From contig OX463810.1 of the NCBI GenBank assembly GCA_949825045.1, forward strand, positions 33,862,201 through 33,926,200: a stretch of DNA of 64,000 bases. Direction: 5' to 3'. The number at the start of each line of letters is the position of its first letter. The stretch's first letter is position 1. Positions 19,733 to 33,220 of the stretch are shown piece after piece. Under the pieces are notes generated by a model. The model made no database searches and was not told the origin of the DNA. It was given only the letters and a program-made list of their open reading frames with translations. Made by a program: the position numbers and the translations under genes. Source of the stretch: Argyresthia goedartella (lineage: Eukaryota > Arthropoda > Insecta > Lepidoptera > Argyresthiidae).

Positions 19733-20663
19733 GTATTAATATTGATATCCGATACCATTGTAATATTCGATTCGATTATTTTTACACATTGGTAAAAGTA
19801 GCACAGGAATATTTTATCTGTGGTGACCTTTCCCTAATTCTTAACAATCCGCTACTATAAAAAAAAAGTTTTGTTTTCGTTGTTAGATTACTGTAAAAGT
19901 GGTAAAAGTATAATTCAAAGCATTGTTATTTCATTATTTTAAAGCATTTTATTTCAATTTACCTTAAAGTCGGTGTGAAAAGTTGTAAGTGTCACACAGG
20001 AGCAAAATTATTTTCGGCATGGTCGTTAACGCTTGAATCCTTCGTTACGCTGAGGATTCTAACTTAGAATCCCTCGCTACGTTCAGGATTCTATCGTAGA
20101 ATCCTTCACTTCACTCTGGATTCAATGTACCGCCCTCCCCGTAAAAACATCATTTTGCTCCCTTGAGACACAAATAACTATTTCACATTAGATTTAAATT
20201 ATGTTGCGGTTATCAGGATAAGTATTTTTGTACAAGATTTCTAGACTCTCAACTTCTTCACTTCGAGAATCTCTTATAGTTCCTGAGAAAAGTGCCTATG
20301 ACAGACGGACGGACGGACACGCGAGTGATCCTATAAGGGTTACTTTTTCACCCTTTGAGGTACGGCACCCTAAAAAAAATGTTTTAGCCAACTCCGGCGT
20401 CTCAAAGTGTATATTTTCTTAGAATCAATACCAATTTGATAGAAACTCTCTCAATCTCAACCCTACAAGTGGCAGGTAGAGCCGCGGTACAGTACCGCGA
20501 TGCCGGCTACGGACTCGTGCGCGGGACATCTTCAATATTTGTGCCGACTGATACACTGATTATGCTCGCTTCGACTGGCGACGTTCGTTTAAGATGCTGG
20601 CATACTACCCCTTTGATTTGCTAACAGTATTCCACAGCAAAACCTACGTATTTTATATTAAAA
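19733..20663. other. No supported gene
   Basis: Contains the GAATCC tandem repeat and a minus-strand REP-4-related end (GACGGACGGACGGACAC to GGCACCCTAAAAA, 20300-20375). Confidence 0.45.
20038..20126. repeat. Imperfect tandem repeat, GAATCC(T)TCG unit
   Basis: Three units of about 30 bp, each like GAATCCTTCGTTACGCTGAG followed by GATTCTA. Confidence 0.7.
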
Positions 20664-21103
20664 ATAGTAGTTTATATGACTGATGCATAATGGAGGGCAT
20701 TAAAACTCGGCGAGTTTCATAATAATATTACTCGTAAGTTTGAATGCCTAATTATGTACAGTTACATACACTAGTTTATCTACACACGTATCATAAGCTC
20801 TCTTTGATGTGTTCAGGAACCGCATGTTCGATCGGCATGGTGGCATTGATAATTGCTCTGGACTTGTTTAGCTTGTTCAGTAGTACCAACTTCACAGACA
20901 AACTAGGGGCGGCACGCAGGCGGGCGTCGGCGTTCGAAATTTGAATATCATAATTTGTCGAAAATTGATACATTATGTTAATAATGTATCAGTATTCAGA
21001 TTAAGGAATGAGTTTTTACCAAGTAGTATATAACATTATGCTGGTCGTCACGTGCGGTTTTCGGACGCAGTAAAGAGGGTTTATGATACGTGTGTAGATA
21101 AAT
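20664..21103 (+). repeat. R460 copy C
   Basis: Full-length copy from AATAGTAGTTTATATGACTG to GTGTAGATAAA. It carries the internal hairpin TGATACATTATG...CATTATG and the minus-strand 60-codon ORF at 20791-20973. Confidence 0.88.
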
Positions 21104-24100
21104 ATACTTTATTACCGAGAAATACGCAACATTAATTTCTCATGTCATCCCCCTGTGAATACCAAAATTGCTGCCCTACAATAACAATAGGGAGCAAGTT
21201 TAAGATAATTTATGTTTTGGATAAGTCTATTGTCTATTTTTGACCCTTCTGATTGCAGACCCTGAAAAATCCTTATAATAATAATCAACCCTATGAAAAA
21301 TTGGTCGTATAAAGAGTCTGTTTGAAGAATTATCATTATGTACGCAATGCATATTTATTATTTTCAATAAATTGAGAATTTATTTAGTAACTGAAACAGA
21401 TCTAGACACATATCAGGAATTATTTGATAACTGTAAACACTCTCTTGAGAAATAGTGTAGATATCCTCATTGTTACCTTATGGAGTTGTTCTAGATTTTT
21501 ATAACGTTTGCTCTTATTCTAGACGTGTTCTCGACTACATTTCCGCCCCTGTGGGCCACCAGCCCAATTTCCGCCCGGCTGGTTGCGATTATGCTCGTAC
21601 CAATCATCTGTATTTGCCGATATTTTATATGTTACATCCAATACGTCTCTATTGGCTGCAGATTCAACTACTTGCTCGAGTATCAACTCGAGCGCGATAA
21701 GGAGAAAACTGTTCGACGGTGAAATTGGACGAGTTTCAAGTTATTTTGATAATTTCATTAGTGAGTTAGTGAGAGTAACTACGGAACCTGTGGACTCCTT
21801 CAGATCAGTAGATGAACTTAATTCCAGTTTTTCAAAACCTTAAATGTAATAATTTTGTTATTATTTATTCCTGCATATTATTTATTATATGTAATATGTA
21901 TGTATGTATATATCGAGTTATTTTAATCAAAACCAATATTTAATAAAGATCTTAAAAATCTGTGGGAGTTTCTTGGTCCAATGTAGCGAGCTGCAAAAAT
22001 TACATTTTCTAAAGGTATGAGAGAGAGATATACAAAATTTTGAATTTGAATTTTTAGGGCTAGCCCTCTGTCACGCATAATGGAGTAGATATTGAATTAC
22101 TAACTGAACTCTGGCGCACTTGTGCCTCTACCACCCGGTGTTAGAAAAGGCCCGACGCTTGTACATACTCATATCCGAATTCACAAACTGGTGCTCAATC
22201 AAATTGACATTTCCCGAGCGAGAGACTGTGACCGCACATGAGAGAGGGACTTTAACTGTCCGTTAAACTTTGAGTGAGCCGAGAGCTCAAACTTTATCCT
22301 GGCCTCATCGTCATGTTAATTTCTTTTTTTTCTGGCTGCTAGATGTCTCTGACCCATATTATCTGTTTATGAATGTTATGTCTGAATAAATGTTTTTCTA
22401 TCTATCTACTCTTACAATAATTTATTTTATTTTATTGCAGAACATCACAGTAAAATCATATTGTATGTCTTAGAATTCAACCAACCTTAAGATGTCCTGA
22501 CAGCATGCTTAATTAAATGTTATCTGCTATATTACTTAATTATTTGACTTATCAAAAATTAATTACTTCGTAAGAATTTAAAATTTAAATCTAAGTTTGT
22601 TTCATGTTTGTTTTTTTCTATAAATGTTTAAATAATTAAGTTTGAGTTAGTGTAAGTCATGTCAGTAAATCTTTAATTAGCAGAACACTACTACAGCTGG
22701 TCTCATCCTCTATGAACATAATTCAGAAGTTCTAAGTTATTCATTTCAGTACATCTAGCGGACAACAGGTGCTGACTCGGGTAGCAGGTTGTAACTTAGC
22801 TGCAACTTGGAGCAGTTAAGTTGGGCGCACAAGTTCCAGAGTGGCTAAGTTGGAGTAATGGTGACACGGAATATAACACGAACAAATACTAAAGTAACCT
22901 AAGTGGCGCGGGGCGATGGGCTCACCCTCTGTGACACAAAATGGAGTATTGAATAATGGACGTTGCTAAATAAATACTTTTTATATAATATTTTATGAAA
23001 TAGCCTATTAAAAAAACTAATTTGAATATTTCGATTGGTAGATGTCTAATGACTTTTTAAAATAATGTTTAAAATAACCCGCCTCCTAACATTAATTCAT
23101 CAACATTTTTGAAAGTTTCATTGCGGCTGGTTGGTGCTGAAAGAAAAAAAACAATGTCACTATATCCATTCACTAAAAAAATATGAAGTTTTAATTTCAA
23201 GTTAGCACAGGTCCCAAATAATATTAATTGTGAAACTTTCGAAAACTCACAATTAAAGATGCCGAAATGTTAAAATTCTACTTCCTGAGGACCTTAATAA
23301 ACTTATTTATTACACTAGGCATGATCCCTTGTTCTAATCTTAGGATTTCACCACAATAAGGACTTTATTATAATCCGAGATAGCACCACTTTATAAAAAC
23401 TATTATAATATATTTGTTTGCATCCTGACTGACAAATGAGTGATTGGCTGATGGGAAAACTATTGACACTAGACAGTTTTACAAGACAGCCAACCGGTGG
23501 GCTTATTACCTATAATTCAGCAATCAGCAGCTATTACGCAGTGATCGCGCATTCATCGCGCGGTCGTTTGCAATGTGTCATACCGAATTCGTATTATCTA
23601 AAGTGATCGCTCGCTAATTGTTTGCTTTCTGCCAGTGTTGCCACCAGGGCAATCTAGTTTGTGGCTACATAAAAAAAGTAAGCAGTTTTGTGAAAAACAA
23701 ACATTTTCGAAATGTGGCTAGAAGTGGCTAATCTTTGCAGACTTTCATATTCTATGACTATTCATAATATCATATTATTATTATAAACAATGATATCGTT
23801 TCGATAAATTATTATTTTTTGGCTAAAACCGTTGAAAATCCTCTAGTGGCTAAAACGGCAACACTGCTTTCTGCTACTTGCAACAACAATGCCCTTTTTA
23901 GTTTTGCGATTGCTCGCTAGAGGCAGCACCGTTGACCGCTGGCTACACTCCGCTATTGTCACTTTTGACAGCAGAAATTGCGCAATTTTTGTCGATTGCT
24001 TACTGTTTGCAAGATACGTAATAACCCCGCGGGGCCTGGTTGTGAGGCATCGCAATTTTTAGCCTCATGCTATGGTAAGAAAATTCAAAACCGGTTAACG

Positions 24101-24710
24101 GAAAATGTCTCCTTTGGAAGACGCCAGGCACAGAGGTTAACGGCGAAGGACATTTAAGAAAATTGCGCTATATATATAATTAAGGATATGTGTTCTTTAC
24201 TGAAATTTCAGCAATCCTGTAATATTTTGTTGATGGTCATAACGCCTTTTATTTAAGAACACAATTGTCTCGAAATGGCTTTATCAGTTTGATGCCTTTG
24301 AATATCTTTTACACAACGAATTAGCTAAGTGTGGGCACGACTGTGTCCCCGTATGGAGAAAGCTGAGACGCTCCGTCAAACTTCCTTACTTCCCCTTGAG
24401 CTTCAAGTGCATATTCTTGCTGAGAAGATAGCTTTTTCTGATAGAGAAGCTTAGTACTTCTCAAATAGTACTTTTTTCCGTGAAACATTTGTTACGTGTT
24501 GTTAAACTTGAAGATTGAAGTTAAACTGAAAGTCCAATATATCTTAAAGATAAAAAGCTATTAAAACATGGTCTAAGTTTTCAACAAAGCATCGTTACAA
24601 GCACCTGCTCCCGTGGAAGCACCTTTTATTTTTATTTATTTCTCCTAAATTATTATAATTTTGGGTGCATGCAGATTAGTGTAGAAATACCAGCGCTACA
24701 GGTCTTCATG
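21104..24710. other. No supported gene
   Basis: 3.6 kb of mainly AT-rich DNA with a LINE-A tail (21935-22055) and two copies of the GGCGATGGGCT repeat. None of the short ORFs here has a recognisable motif. Confidence 0.45.
21935..22055 (+). mobile_element. LINE-A-type 3' tail fragment
   Basis: AAATCTGTGGGAGTTTCTTG and GGTCCAATGTAGCGAGCTGC resemble the LINE-A 3' UTR. The loop and second stem arm are deleted between GTTTCT and TGGTCC. Confidence 0.55.
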
Positions 24711-24712
24711 TA

Positions 24713-24939
24713 CAGATGTAGTGAATAATCCTTTCCTTTCGTATTTTCTCGGAAATGTTCGTTTTTGTCTTACTACTTCACGGGCAATTTGACATTTGAC
24801 ATTGATAAATAAAGTATGCGATTTATTTGATACCTACACGTAATTTAATAATACAGTAATTCATAGACACATCGGCACCATTCGGGTGTTATCGTTGTTC
24901 CGAGTTTTGCCGATAGGAAAGGATTATTCACTACATCTG
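24713..24939. mobile_element. TIR element M1, copy 1 (227 bp MITE)
   Basis: Begins CAGATGTAGTGAATAATCCT and ends with its inverse; the 29-bp inverted repeats have one mismatch. TA flanks both ends (24711-24712 and 24940-24941). No ORF. Same family as 42586-42846, in opposite orientation. Confidence 0.88.
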
Positions 24940-24941
24940 TA

Positions 24942-27900
24942 CCATAATGCTGAGCCGGAACCGTCTCACCCTCGCCATAAACAGCAAAATTCCTTGTCTC
25001 TCCAATTATCTATAAGCGCTATCTAGTTGTAAGCGCATAGCATTCTATTTCAATCTTTGTTGTTTTGTTTATGTTCATTTTCTTATCATTTGTACCTATG
25101 TAAGTTGTGTTCCGTATATTCTGAGGCCTGAATGAACACATTTCTATTCTATTCTATTATATTATTGTAGATCCAATAATTATGGCTGACAGTCACTTCC
25201 GCTAAAATTTTACTCATGGCTTTTGTAGGGACAAGAAAAGAAATCACATTTGACGTCTGTCAGTTTTAGCTTCATAGTACGGTGACAGCTTAAAAGCATC
25301 GATTGAATTGAATGCATCAATCCGGACTTCAAGCACTTGTGAATCGAAGCAGTCTTCTTTGCTTTGACCTGTAACGATGTTTAGTTATTTAGAGCAAAAA
25401 TTGTATGTTATGCTTAGAATGGAGTATTGGTCAAAGTAAATGGTTAAATTGGCTTCTTTTGTCATTATAACAATAAATATGTATTTTTTACTGAAAAAAT
25501 GTAAGCGATTGTGCACTCCTGACATTGAAAAAATATAAAACATCCATGAAGTAAAGTTGGCGGCGAATCCATGCCAGTCAGCTGTGAGAATAAATCCTAA
25601 TTCGAAAATTATTATATAAATATGTGTTTTCTTAGTGTTACAGAATTATGCCAGCATTTCTCCCACCGGTAAATTTTAATACCAACTGAATATTTAACCT
25701 ATCGGGACTGCCTGAGCCTCCCCTACCCTCAACACAAATCAAGGGTTTATATATTTTCACTGCAATTCTCTCTTATAAACCCGAGTTTATGGCGCCAAAT
25801 TAATACTAATAGCTGTTTATTGCGTTAGGGGGCCAAAATTGAGCTTTATTGAATTCCTTTGGCTAAGGGAGCTCGTATCATGGGTTGAATGTTAATATGA
25901 TTTGACTTGACTAAGGAGTCTTTCCTCCCCCTACTGTGTACGGAATTAAATTAGTGTACCAACTCTCCAGTATACTCAGGTAAATGTGCAATTTAAGTAG
26001 TCTTTGTCTCTGATATTATCACACCCTTGAAGGTACTACCTGCACGCCCAAGGGAGCCCTCTAACCGCTAGGTAATGTTACATTTTGGATTCTATTAATT
26101 ACTAATCTTTATAATAGGATATTGCATTGTTAGGTCTAACTTGTAAACGTACGTCGAAACTCGCGAGGTAGTCCAAAACTAACATTTGTCTGCACCACGA
26201 GGATCGTTTGAACTATTGATTTAGCTATTTTTCTAGTGTAATAAACAAGAATCAAGATTAGGTTAGTTCGTTATTTATTTATTTTTTATTTATTTATTTA
26301 CTTATTTTCGGAAAACATACAGTTTTGGCTACCGAAATAGTAAGTTAGAAAATAGAATGCGTAACTTGCTATTACGGTACACAGCACTTAAAAATTACAT
26401 CAAAATTTACACCTGTTTGCAAAACACTTATTATTTTTACAATATTATACTTAACTTAAACAAATATTACAATAAATGGTTTTCTAAGATAGCTAAGAGA
26501 CGCCGTCAAACCAAGCCTTAGATAAAGAATTGCGGACTCTGTATACGCTATATATACCATATATGGGTATTATATATATGGGCATGCTTCAAAAACGAAG
26601 TTAAATCACCCTCACAAAGACCTCGAAATTTTCCACAAGTACCATAAAGGTAAGCCAGAGAAACCCAAAAACAGGGGGGTTACCACACCGTCTTATGCCG
26701 ATTCAGATTAGGAACCTTATTTGATCCGCAAAATTACTGTGACCGTGTTAAACAACAAGTCTTGGTATTAGCACAGAATACTTAATAGTACTACGGTATT
26801 AGGTAAATAAAGCCCATTAGGTATGGCGAATTGGAATGGAAATGGTTGTCATGGTGATGTTCTTGTTTTGACCCTAATTTGAATCGGAAAAAGATTGTGG
26901 TGACCCTCCCCTGGTCTCATAATATTAATTTATTTAGCAAACTGAAAACTGAAAATATTCCAAGCGGCGTTGTTTTCTCAGACAACAGGGAGCGTCATGT
27001 GGGAGTTTTTAATGATTTCCTGTTGCGACGCTCATTATCTAACTAATGTGAGATAGTGAATTATATCTGCTGGTAACACGAGGAGGTACTGTACAGTCAA
27101 GAGCAAGATACACCATGAAGCTTTACCTTTTGGACTTAACCGACGCTACAAGTTTTAAGTTTAATATGCGGCCAACTGTATATAGTTATAAACTTTAATA
27201 AGGAAGCTAAACGTAATAGGCGCTGAAAAAAGTCTCCAACGGAGATATTTACATCGACTCCGTATTTTGAAGTCTCAAAAGATAAGTTAATTCGTAAAGT
27301 GGTTGGAATTTATATTTTTTCATTCATTAATATCTATACATATAAAAAAGAATAGCAGGACGTTAGTCTTACTAAATCTCTCAAATGGCCCGATCGGTTT
27401 GTATAATTCCTATTTGGTTTTATTCCCCTCAGTCCAGAGGAGGGTTAGCTAAAAGTAAATTACCGAAAACGCACAGAAACAGCCAAAAAATCGAAAAATA
27501 TTTTGTATGAAAAGTTCAACCTCTTTCGCTAGATTGCGTTGGTAGCCATCACTCAAACTCCTTAATTTATTTACTACATACAAACTCTTTGTTGGTAGTG
27601 GAACTTACGTGCGATGCATAAAGTTTGTAAGCAAAGCGTTTCGTTAATCTGAGGTCTGATGCGTATTAAGCATAACAACGGGCCGATAAATGTCGGGGAA
27701 CATAAATTCCGTCTCAACACTTGTTTAAAGTCAAAAATGTAAGTATATAGGATTTGACGTTTGTTTTGAGGGTAACCCTGTGGTTAAAATATGTGCAACA
27801 CTTCTGTAATTAATTAATTTAGTGAACTTTTCGCCGAGAATTTCATTAAAACAGTGCTTTCAGCTGTAACGCCAGTAATACGGCTTATGCAAGTCCGGTA

Positions 27901-28698
27901 CACCTGTTGGCATTGCCATTACTCTGGCACTCTGGCACTCTGGCACACTGGCACTAACAATGAGGAAACTTTGCGATTTATAGCCCTCCCGAGAGTTTCC
28001 GAACGTTCCTGAATATTTTCCGAATTCTGCGTTCCTGAAAAGCGTATTTTGGGTGGAAAATGGAAACCTTAGCTTCTGGAAATGGAAACCAACTTAATTC
28101 GGTGGTGTGATGGTGCTAATGGATTTGGTGGTGGATTTTACGTTGTCCAGAGATGTATGGTAGCTAAAATGCTGTAATAGTAAGTATGCTTGCTTATTGG
28201 CCTAATAAAAGTCCAGATTAGATCTCAGCCTTTTGTAAGGATATGGATGATGTTGTAATCACTTTCAGCCTAACAATTTTCGATTTAAACACAAAGATTT
28301 TCCCCAAGCATTGGCCCAATTGCCACTCCCAGCTATTCTTCACTCCTCGAGATTCACTTAGTGCGACTAAAAGGGCAGGGTTCAGAATAGCACGTCTTCA
28401 GACGACGCGGGTCATTCAGCGGTGAGGTGCAATCCCGGGGGAGACACCGTTGTGTTGCCAGTCTTGCCACTTTCGGGACTAATTCGGAATTTATTAAAAG
28501 GTAGTTTTTGAAGATTCCTCCCTTCCTTCCCGAGTCGAGAGATAATGAGTCCCCTCTGTTGGAAAATTACCGGTGGATTGTTATCGATCCAAATTTGACG
28601 AAACTAAACAAACATATCGTCCAACTTTTCCCACACGGGGTGGCACAGCGGCGCTGATGATGTTTATGTATATTTGTTTGTTTGATCATGACGTTGAC
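24942..28698. other. No supported gene
   Basis: Mostly unique AT-rich DNA, with a T-rich LINE-like end near 26270-26300 and a common lepidopteran repeat at 27340-27490. 26600-26900 looks like an old LINE relic, but I cannot align it. Confidence 0.4.
27919..27957. repeat. Short tandem repeat, CTCTGGCA unit
   Basis: Consecutive CTCTGGCA/CACTGGCA units (CTCTGGCACTCTGGCACTC). Confidence 0.85.
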
Positions 28699-28880
28699 GA
28701 CCTCTGTGGCGCAGTGGTTGTGGCCCTGTCTACCATGCGAGAGGTCCCTGGTTCGAACCCCGTCTGGAGTAAAAAAAAAACAGGTCTTGGATGTTTTTTT
28801 ATGTGTGTGACGTCGCTGTTTCTGGTTCCCACGACACGGCATCCTTGGTCCTAGTGTGGGGCCAGAAGCAATGTAAAAGG
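28699..28880 (+). mobile_element. SINE2 copy
   Basis: tRNA-derived head with A-box-like TGTGGCGCAGTGGTTG and B-box GGTTCGAACCC, an A-rich linker, then the body CAGGTCTTGGATG ... CCCACGACAC ... GGGCCAGAAGCAATGTA. Colinear with 43999-44176. Confidence 0.83.
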
Positions 28881-29528
28881 TTACGACATGCCATCTTTTT
28901 GTCGTGAAACTTACCTATCTTGCCTATCTTGAGGATTTTATACATAGCTAGCGGACCCGACAGACGTTGTTCTGCCGGGCTGATTTGAATCTAAATCATC
29001 CAGGGCGCCACCCAAACGCATACAAAACAATTCATTCAAATCGGTTCAGCCGTTTAGGAGGAATTCAGTGACATGTACACGTACAGTATAATTATATATA
29101 TAAAGATACATTGCGGTTGCAGAGAAAAAGTTCTGGCCAAGTTAAGTCAATTTCGCGTGACAGGGGACTAGGCCATCGGCGCAGCTGTGGAGGATTTTAT
29201 CTCAATGTCTCTATCTCGTTAATCCTGGCAACACTAGTCAACTGACTGAATGAGCCGCGGCGCGGTATCGCGATCCCGGCGCGGGATGTTCCCGGGATCC
29301 CGGGGGAAATTATGAGCTACAGGCTGCTAATGTTGCGTGCAAACTGCAATCCCTGGGATTCGGGATTGTGGGATTGCGAAGTTGCAGTGGTAAGTAGACT
29401 GCTTGGCGGTGAAATAAGTGGTGAAATGCCGTGGCGTTTAATTGTGTCGGCATTTCGCGGGGTTTGGATTGAGTGTGGTGGTGTTTCGATCGTTTTTCTG
29501 GGAGCGATTCTAAACTTTTACAAAATAA
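28881..29528. other. No supported gene
   Basis: 28955-29105 is a common lepidopteran repeat (GGACCCGACAGACGTTGTTC). 29255-29310 is GC-rich and palindromic (GTTCCCGGGATCCCGGGGG). Confidence 0.45.
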
Positions 29529-30000
29529 TAATAGTAGTTTATGTGACTGCTACATATTGGAGGGTTAATACTCGAGAGCGTGTTTATGAAACGAGCCGAA
29601 GGCGAGTTTCATAATGATATCACTCGAGAGTTTGAATGCCTAATTATGTACATACACTAGTTTATCTAAACACATATATATCATAAGCTCTCTTTGATAT
29701 GTTCAGGAACCGCATGTTCGACCGGCATTGTGGCATTGATCATTGATCTGCAGTTGTTTAGCTTGTTCTGTAGTACCAACTTCACAGACAAACCATGGGC
29801 GGCACGCAGGCGGGCGTCCGCATTCGAAATTTGAATGTCATAATTTGACAAATTTTGGTACATTATGGTCATAATGATCAATATTCGGATAAGAAATGAG
29901 TTTTTACGTGGTTTTTACCAAGAATTTTATCATTATGCTGGTCGTAACGTGTGGTTTTTGGACGCAGTAAAGAGGGTTTATGATACGTGTGTAGATAAAA
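29529..30000 (+). repeat. R460 copy D
   Basis: Full-length copy, AATAGTAGTTTATGTGACTG to GTGTAGATAAAA. The hairpin at 29576-29632 (stem around TTTATGAAACGAGCC / GGCGAGTTTCATAA) is the clearest in the window. It has the minus-strand ORF 29681-29881 (66 codons), colinear with that of copy C. Confidence 0.88.
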
Positions 30001-30999
30001 GCATTAATTTTATCTTTTCGCTTTAACCCAAAACAGTAGGCACTCCGTTTTCTAGTTTTGACTCTTGTTTTCTATATGTTTGATAATACCTACTTGTATA
30101 CAGGGAGTTGTTGTGTAAAGTTAGGGCGCCCGACCTAGGGGTGGTTATTTATACGACACTGAAGCAAGAAAGAATACAAATAAACGGTCAAGTGCGAGTC
30201 GGACTCGTGCACGAAGGGTTCCGCACAACCGCACAAGATAGCAGAATTGTATAATTTTTTATTGATGTTTAAATGTATTTAATATTAGTTATAAGTATTT
30301 TTCTTTTGAAAAGGAGCTACCTCAGAGTTTCTTGTGCATTCTTCTCTGAGAAGTTTGTTTATTTATAATTTTTATTTTACCTATTTTCTTGACTAGTCAT
30401 TTCAGGTTAAAAAAAATAAAATTCTCGCAATAAGCCCTTTCATTTGACATGAAACACGACGCAGTTTGATATAATAATAAAAAACGATTACCCGATTACC
30501 GATTACGAACTGAAGAGACTGCCTAAATACTTTGTGAGGATTAATTTGAAAGGAGAGTGTGACTTTGATTTCGAACAATCGTGGTCAATAAAAGTACAAA
30601 GTTCTTAAAGATAAAGATAAAGATATTTTATTTGTGAATGTGGGTTACAGGGTTGTTAAATAAATATTGTTCTTGCCACACTCTACCTTAAAGGCGTACA
30701 AATATTAATTTAAATTAAATTATATTTAGATTAAATTTAAATTACATAACAATACATTATATTACATGTCCGTTTGATTATTCAACTACTTTAATTACAT
30801 AGATCCTTAATAAACATACGCTACCACCCATTAAACAATCTTTCAGTCACAAAGTTCAAATTTCTTTATTACTGTAGATTTACATATACTTAGAAAAAGT
30901 ATTTTTTTGCCACTTCTATACATATATGATTAAATATGGCGTGATAAAAGTCTACAATAGAAGTATGTGTGACCAAAAATTAGAAAGGAAAACGCTGTC
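30001..30999. other. No supported gene
   Basis: AT-rich. A REP-4-type end lies at 30190-30235 and a LINE-A tail at 30862-30925. Confidence 0.45.
30862..30925 (-). mobile_element. LINE-A-type 3' tail fragment
   Basis: Plus TTTATTACTGTAGATTTACA to TTTTTGCCACTTCT is the inverse of the last ~65 bp of LINE-A. Confidence 0.6.
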
Positions 31000-31866
31000 G
31001 TAGACTTAGAAAAGGCATATGATAAGTGGTAAGGAATGATTTGTGGAAAACACAATCCGTGTATGGAGTGGATTGATAGCCAAATGATTCGCGTATGTAC
31101 TGAAGTCGTCATAGAAGGTCTTCATATTTCAGGAACACCGGGGCCTACATAGGCTGGTTTAACATCGAACGAGACAGGGCTGTGTGGCATCGCCATGGCT
31201 GTTTAATATTTTCATGGACAGTTGTTTGAATTATTCGAATGAACGTGATTGTAAGACGCAAATGGAAGAGTTTCTTCTTCATTTGAAATTATTCATGAGT
31301 TTTCGGAGTGTAAGCTGCAGGAGATGGTAACTCTCATGAACGAATCACTAAGAATAATGGAATGAAGATGAATGTCAGTAAGACCAAGGTTATGGTATTA
31401 GATAAAGATGAAGAAGTATCTGAATGCGTGGTTATAATTGACGATAAACAAGTGGAACAAGTGATGACTTTATATACTTGGGTTGCTTGTTTACAAGAGA
31501 TAAGAAATGTGAGAGAGATGTTGAAAGGAGAGTGAGTACGGGAAATCAAATCATTGGGGCAGTGCACTCCTCTGTAATGACTAGCCAAACAAAAGGCACG
31601 TTTGGCTATTCAAAATGGAGTGTTGAATCTGACATTGATGTATGGGAAGGTCAGCTTAGATGGTTAGGTCACGTAGAAAGTATGACTGAAAGGAGATTGA
31701 AGAAACAGATCTATATATCAGGTGTGAATGGAGCTATCGGACGAGGACGATTAAGAAGGTTCTGCAAATACCACATTGGCGATTTATTAGTGAACGGGCA
31801 AATTAGTAGTAATTCGGCTCACGATTTCCTTCGCGTTCTTTCGGTTAACTTGTTTAGCAAACTTTA
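31000..31866 (+). pseudogene. Degenerate non-LTR reverse transcriptase fragment
   Basis: Plus-strand translation in shifting frames gives a palm block (VDLEKAYD), a region reading like GLFNIFMDS after a QG...P motif, then GCLFTRDKKCERDVERRVST (around 31483) and LRWLGHVESMTERRLKKQIY (around 31656). This block order is typical of the C-terminal half of a widespread lepidopteran non-LTR element. The catalytic FADD is not recognisable and many lesions are present. Clade not assigned. Confidence 0.68.
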
Positions 31867-33220
31867 ATTAACTAACTGGCTGGTAAATTTCCTGTTTTGT
31901 TTCTGTAAGTGTAGTACGGGATATGCCATAGATATAGAACTTTATAAGTACTTTAATTCGCGACAGCACAGTTTTTCTAGCAAATGAAACGTTCAATTAC
32001 GATGAAAAACAAAACAAAAAAATTCCTTGCCATAGCACTGGCGAGCAGAGCGCCATCTGGCGGGCTAAATTATGTGCATTGGCTTCGCGATTCTGAGGAG
32101 AATTATGTGAAACAATATTGCATTATTCTGTCCGCTGGTTGAGGGCTTAAAACAACAGTAGGATATGCAAATTAGGTTGTAATTGTAGAAGCAGAATGCC
32201 AATGAACTCCGAGAAGACATGAGTTTATCGAGGAGCTAAGAAAATAATATATGTGTGTGTCGCACAGCTATAGTGATTTGGAGTCTTGGTATTTCTTGAA
32301 AATTTTCTGCGTGGTGTGCATTTCGATGTGCAATCTCAACACCACATTGTCCAGCATTTTCCCTGGAATCGGGAGATCCGAAAAAATAAATTATGAGATG
32401 AGTCCATCGAATAAAACCCAATGAGTATATCTCTGTCAGCTCAGAGTGTATGACTGTTAGCTCATTTTCAACCGAAGTCGGTTGAAAATCAGCTAACAGT
32501 CATAAAAGGCATGAGATTTTCAATTCGTCTGTGTTTTTTTTTTGTGTTTGTTACGCGATTACTCCGTCAATTATAAACAGATTTTGATGATTCTTGTTTT
32601 GATTGGTAGTTTATACTACATAGGTGTTCCCATACAGATTTTATTATAATTGATCGAGCACATTATGAAAATATCAACAAATACAAAAAATATATACATA
32701 GATGACGTTTTGGTTTGTGGTTCCGTGCAGCAAAGATTTTGATGAGGACTTTTCATGTCCACAGACTTCATTCCTATCCCGACCTAGGAGAAAGGAATAG
32801 GGCATGAACTTGAAGTCGGTTTTTTTAAAGATTTTTAGCTTGGTGAATTATAGGGATAAGTATAGCAGTTATTTCTGATGGATCGCCTTGTCACGTGTAG
32901 GTACACGACTTCATATTTGCCTATTGTCATATGTAAACAACACGCTAACCAAAGAATTTAAATTACATTAGGATAGGTTCTACATTCGATACGGCGGTGG
33001 AGGACCTAGTAAGTACATTATATTGTGTTAGTTAAACGTGATAATATCTAATGCTTTGTTTTACGTAAATACGCGTGGTTTTCTCGGCCTTTGACGATGT
33101 ACTTACGACTACACTACACAATATTATTGGCCACTGAATTCTACCTGGAGGGGATTGCGGCGCATGGATGCAAGAGAGATGCATGCATGGGCGAGAGAGA
33201 AAGAGATAACAGCCGATAGG
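31867..33220. other. No supported gene
   Basis: Contains the 56-bp palindrome and, after it, a repeat-like stretch with two AAGTCGG motifs. No exon-like segment. Confidence 0.45.
32449..32504. repeat. Near-perfect 56-bp palindrome
   Basis: 27-bp arms (TATGACTGTTAGCTCATTTT ... and inverse) with a 2-nt centre and a single mismatch. Followed by T-rich sequence and 300 bp resembling a common lepidopteran repeat. Confidence 0.85.

Noticed and set aside
21470..21843. Overlapping 65-86 codon plus-strand ORFs
   Set aside because: Three overlapping frames of equal length with no recognisable motif or splice sites.
28699..28770. tRNA gene
   Set aside because: SINE2 head; repeated with an A-rich linker and conserved body, with no clean cloverleaf end.
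29255..29400. GC-rich coding exon with donor GTAAGT at about 29390
   Set aside because: The palindromic CCCGGGATCCCGGG-type sequence resembles a repeat, and no acceptor or recognisable protein is present.
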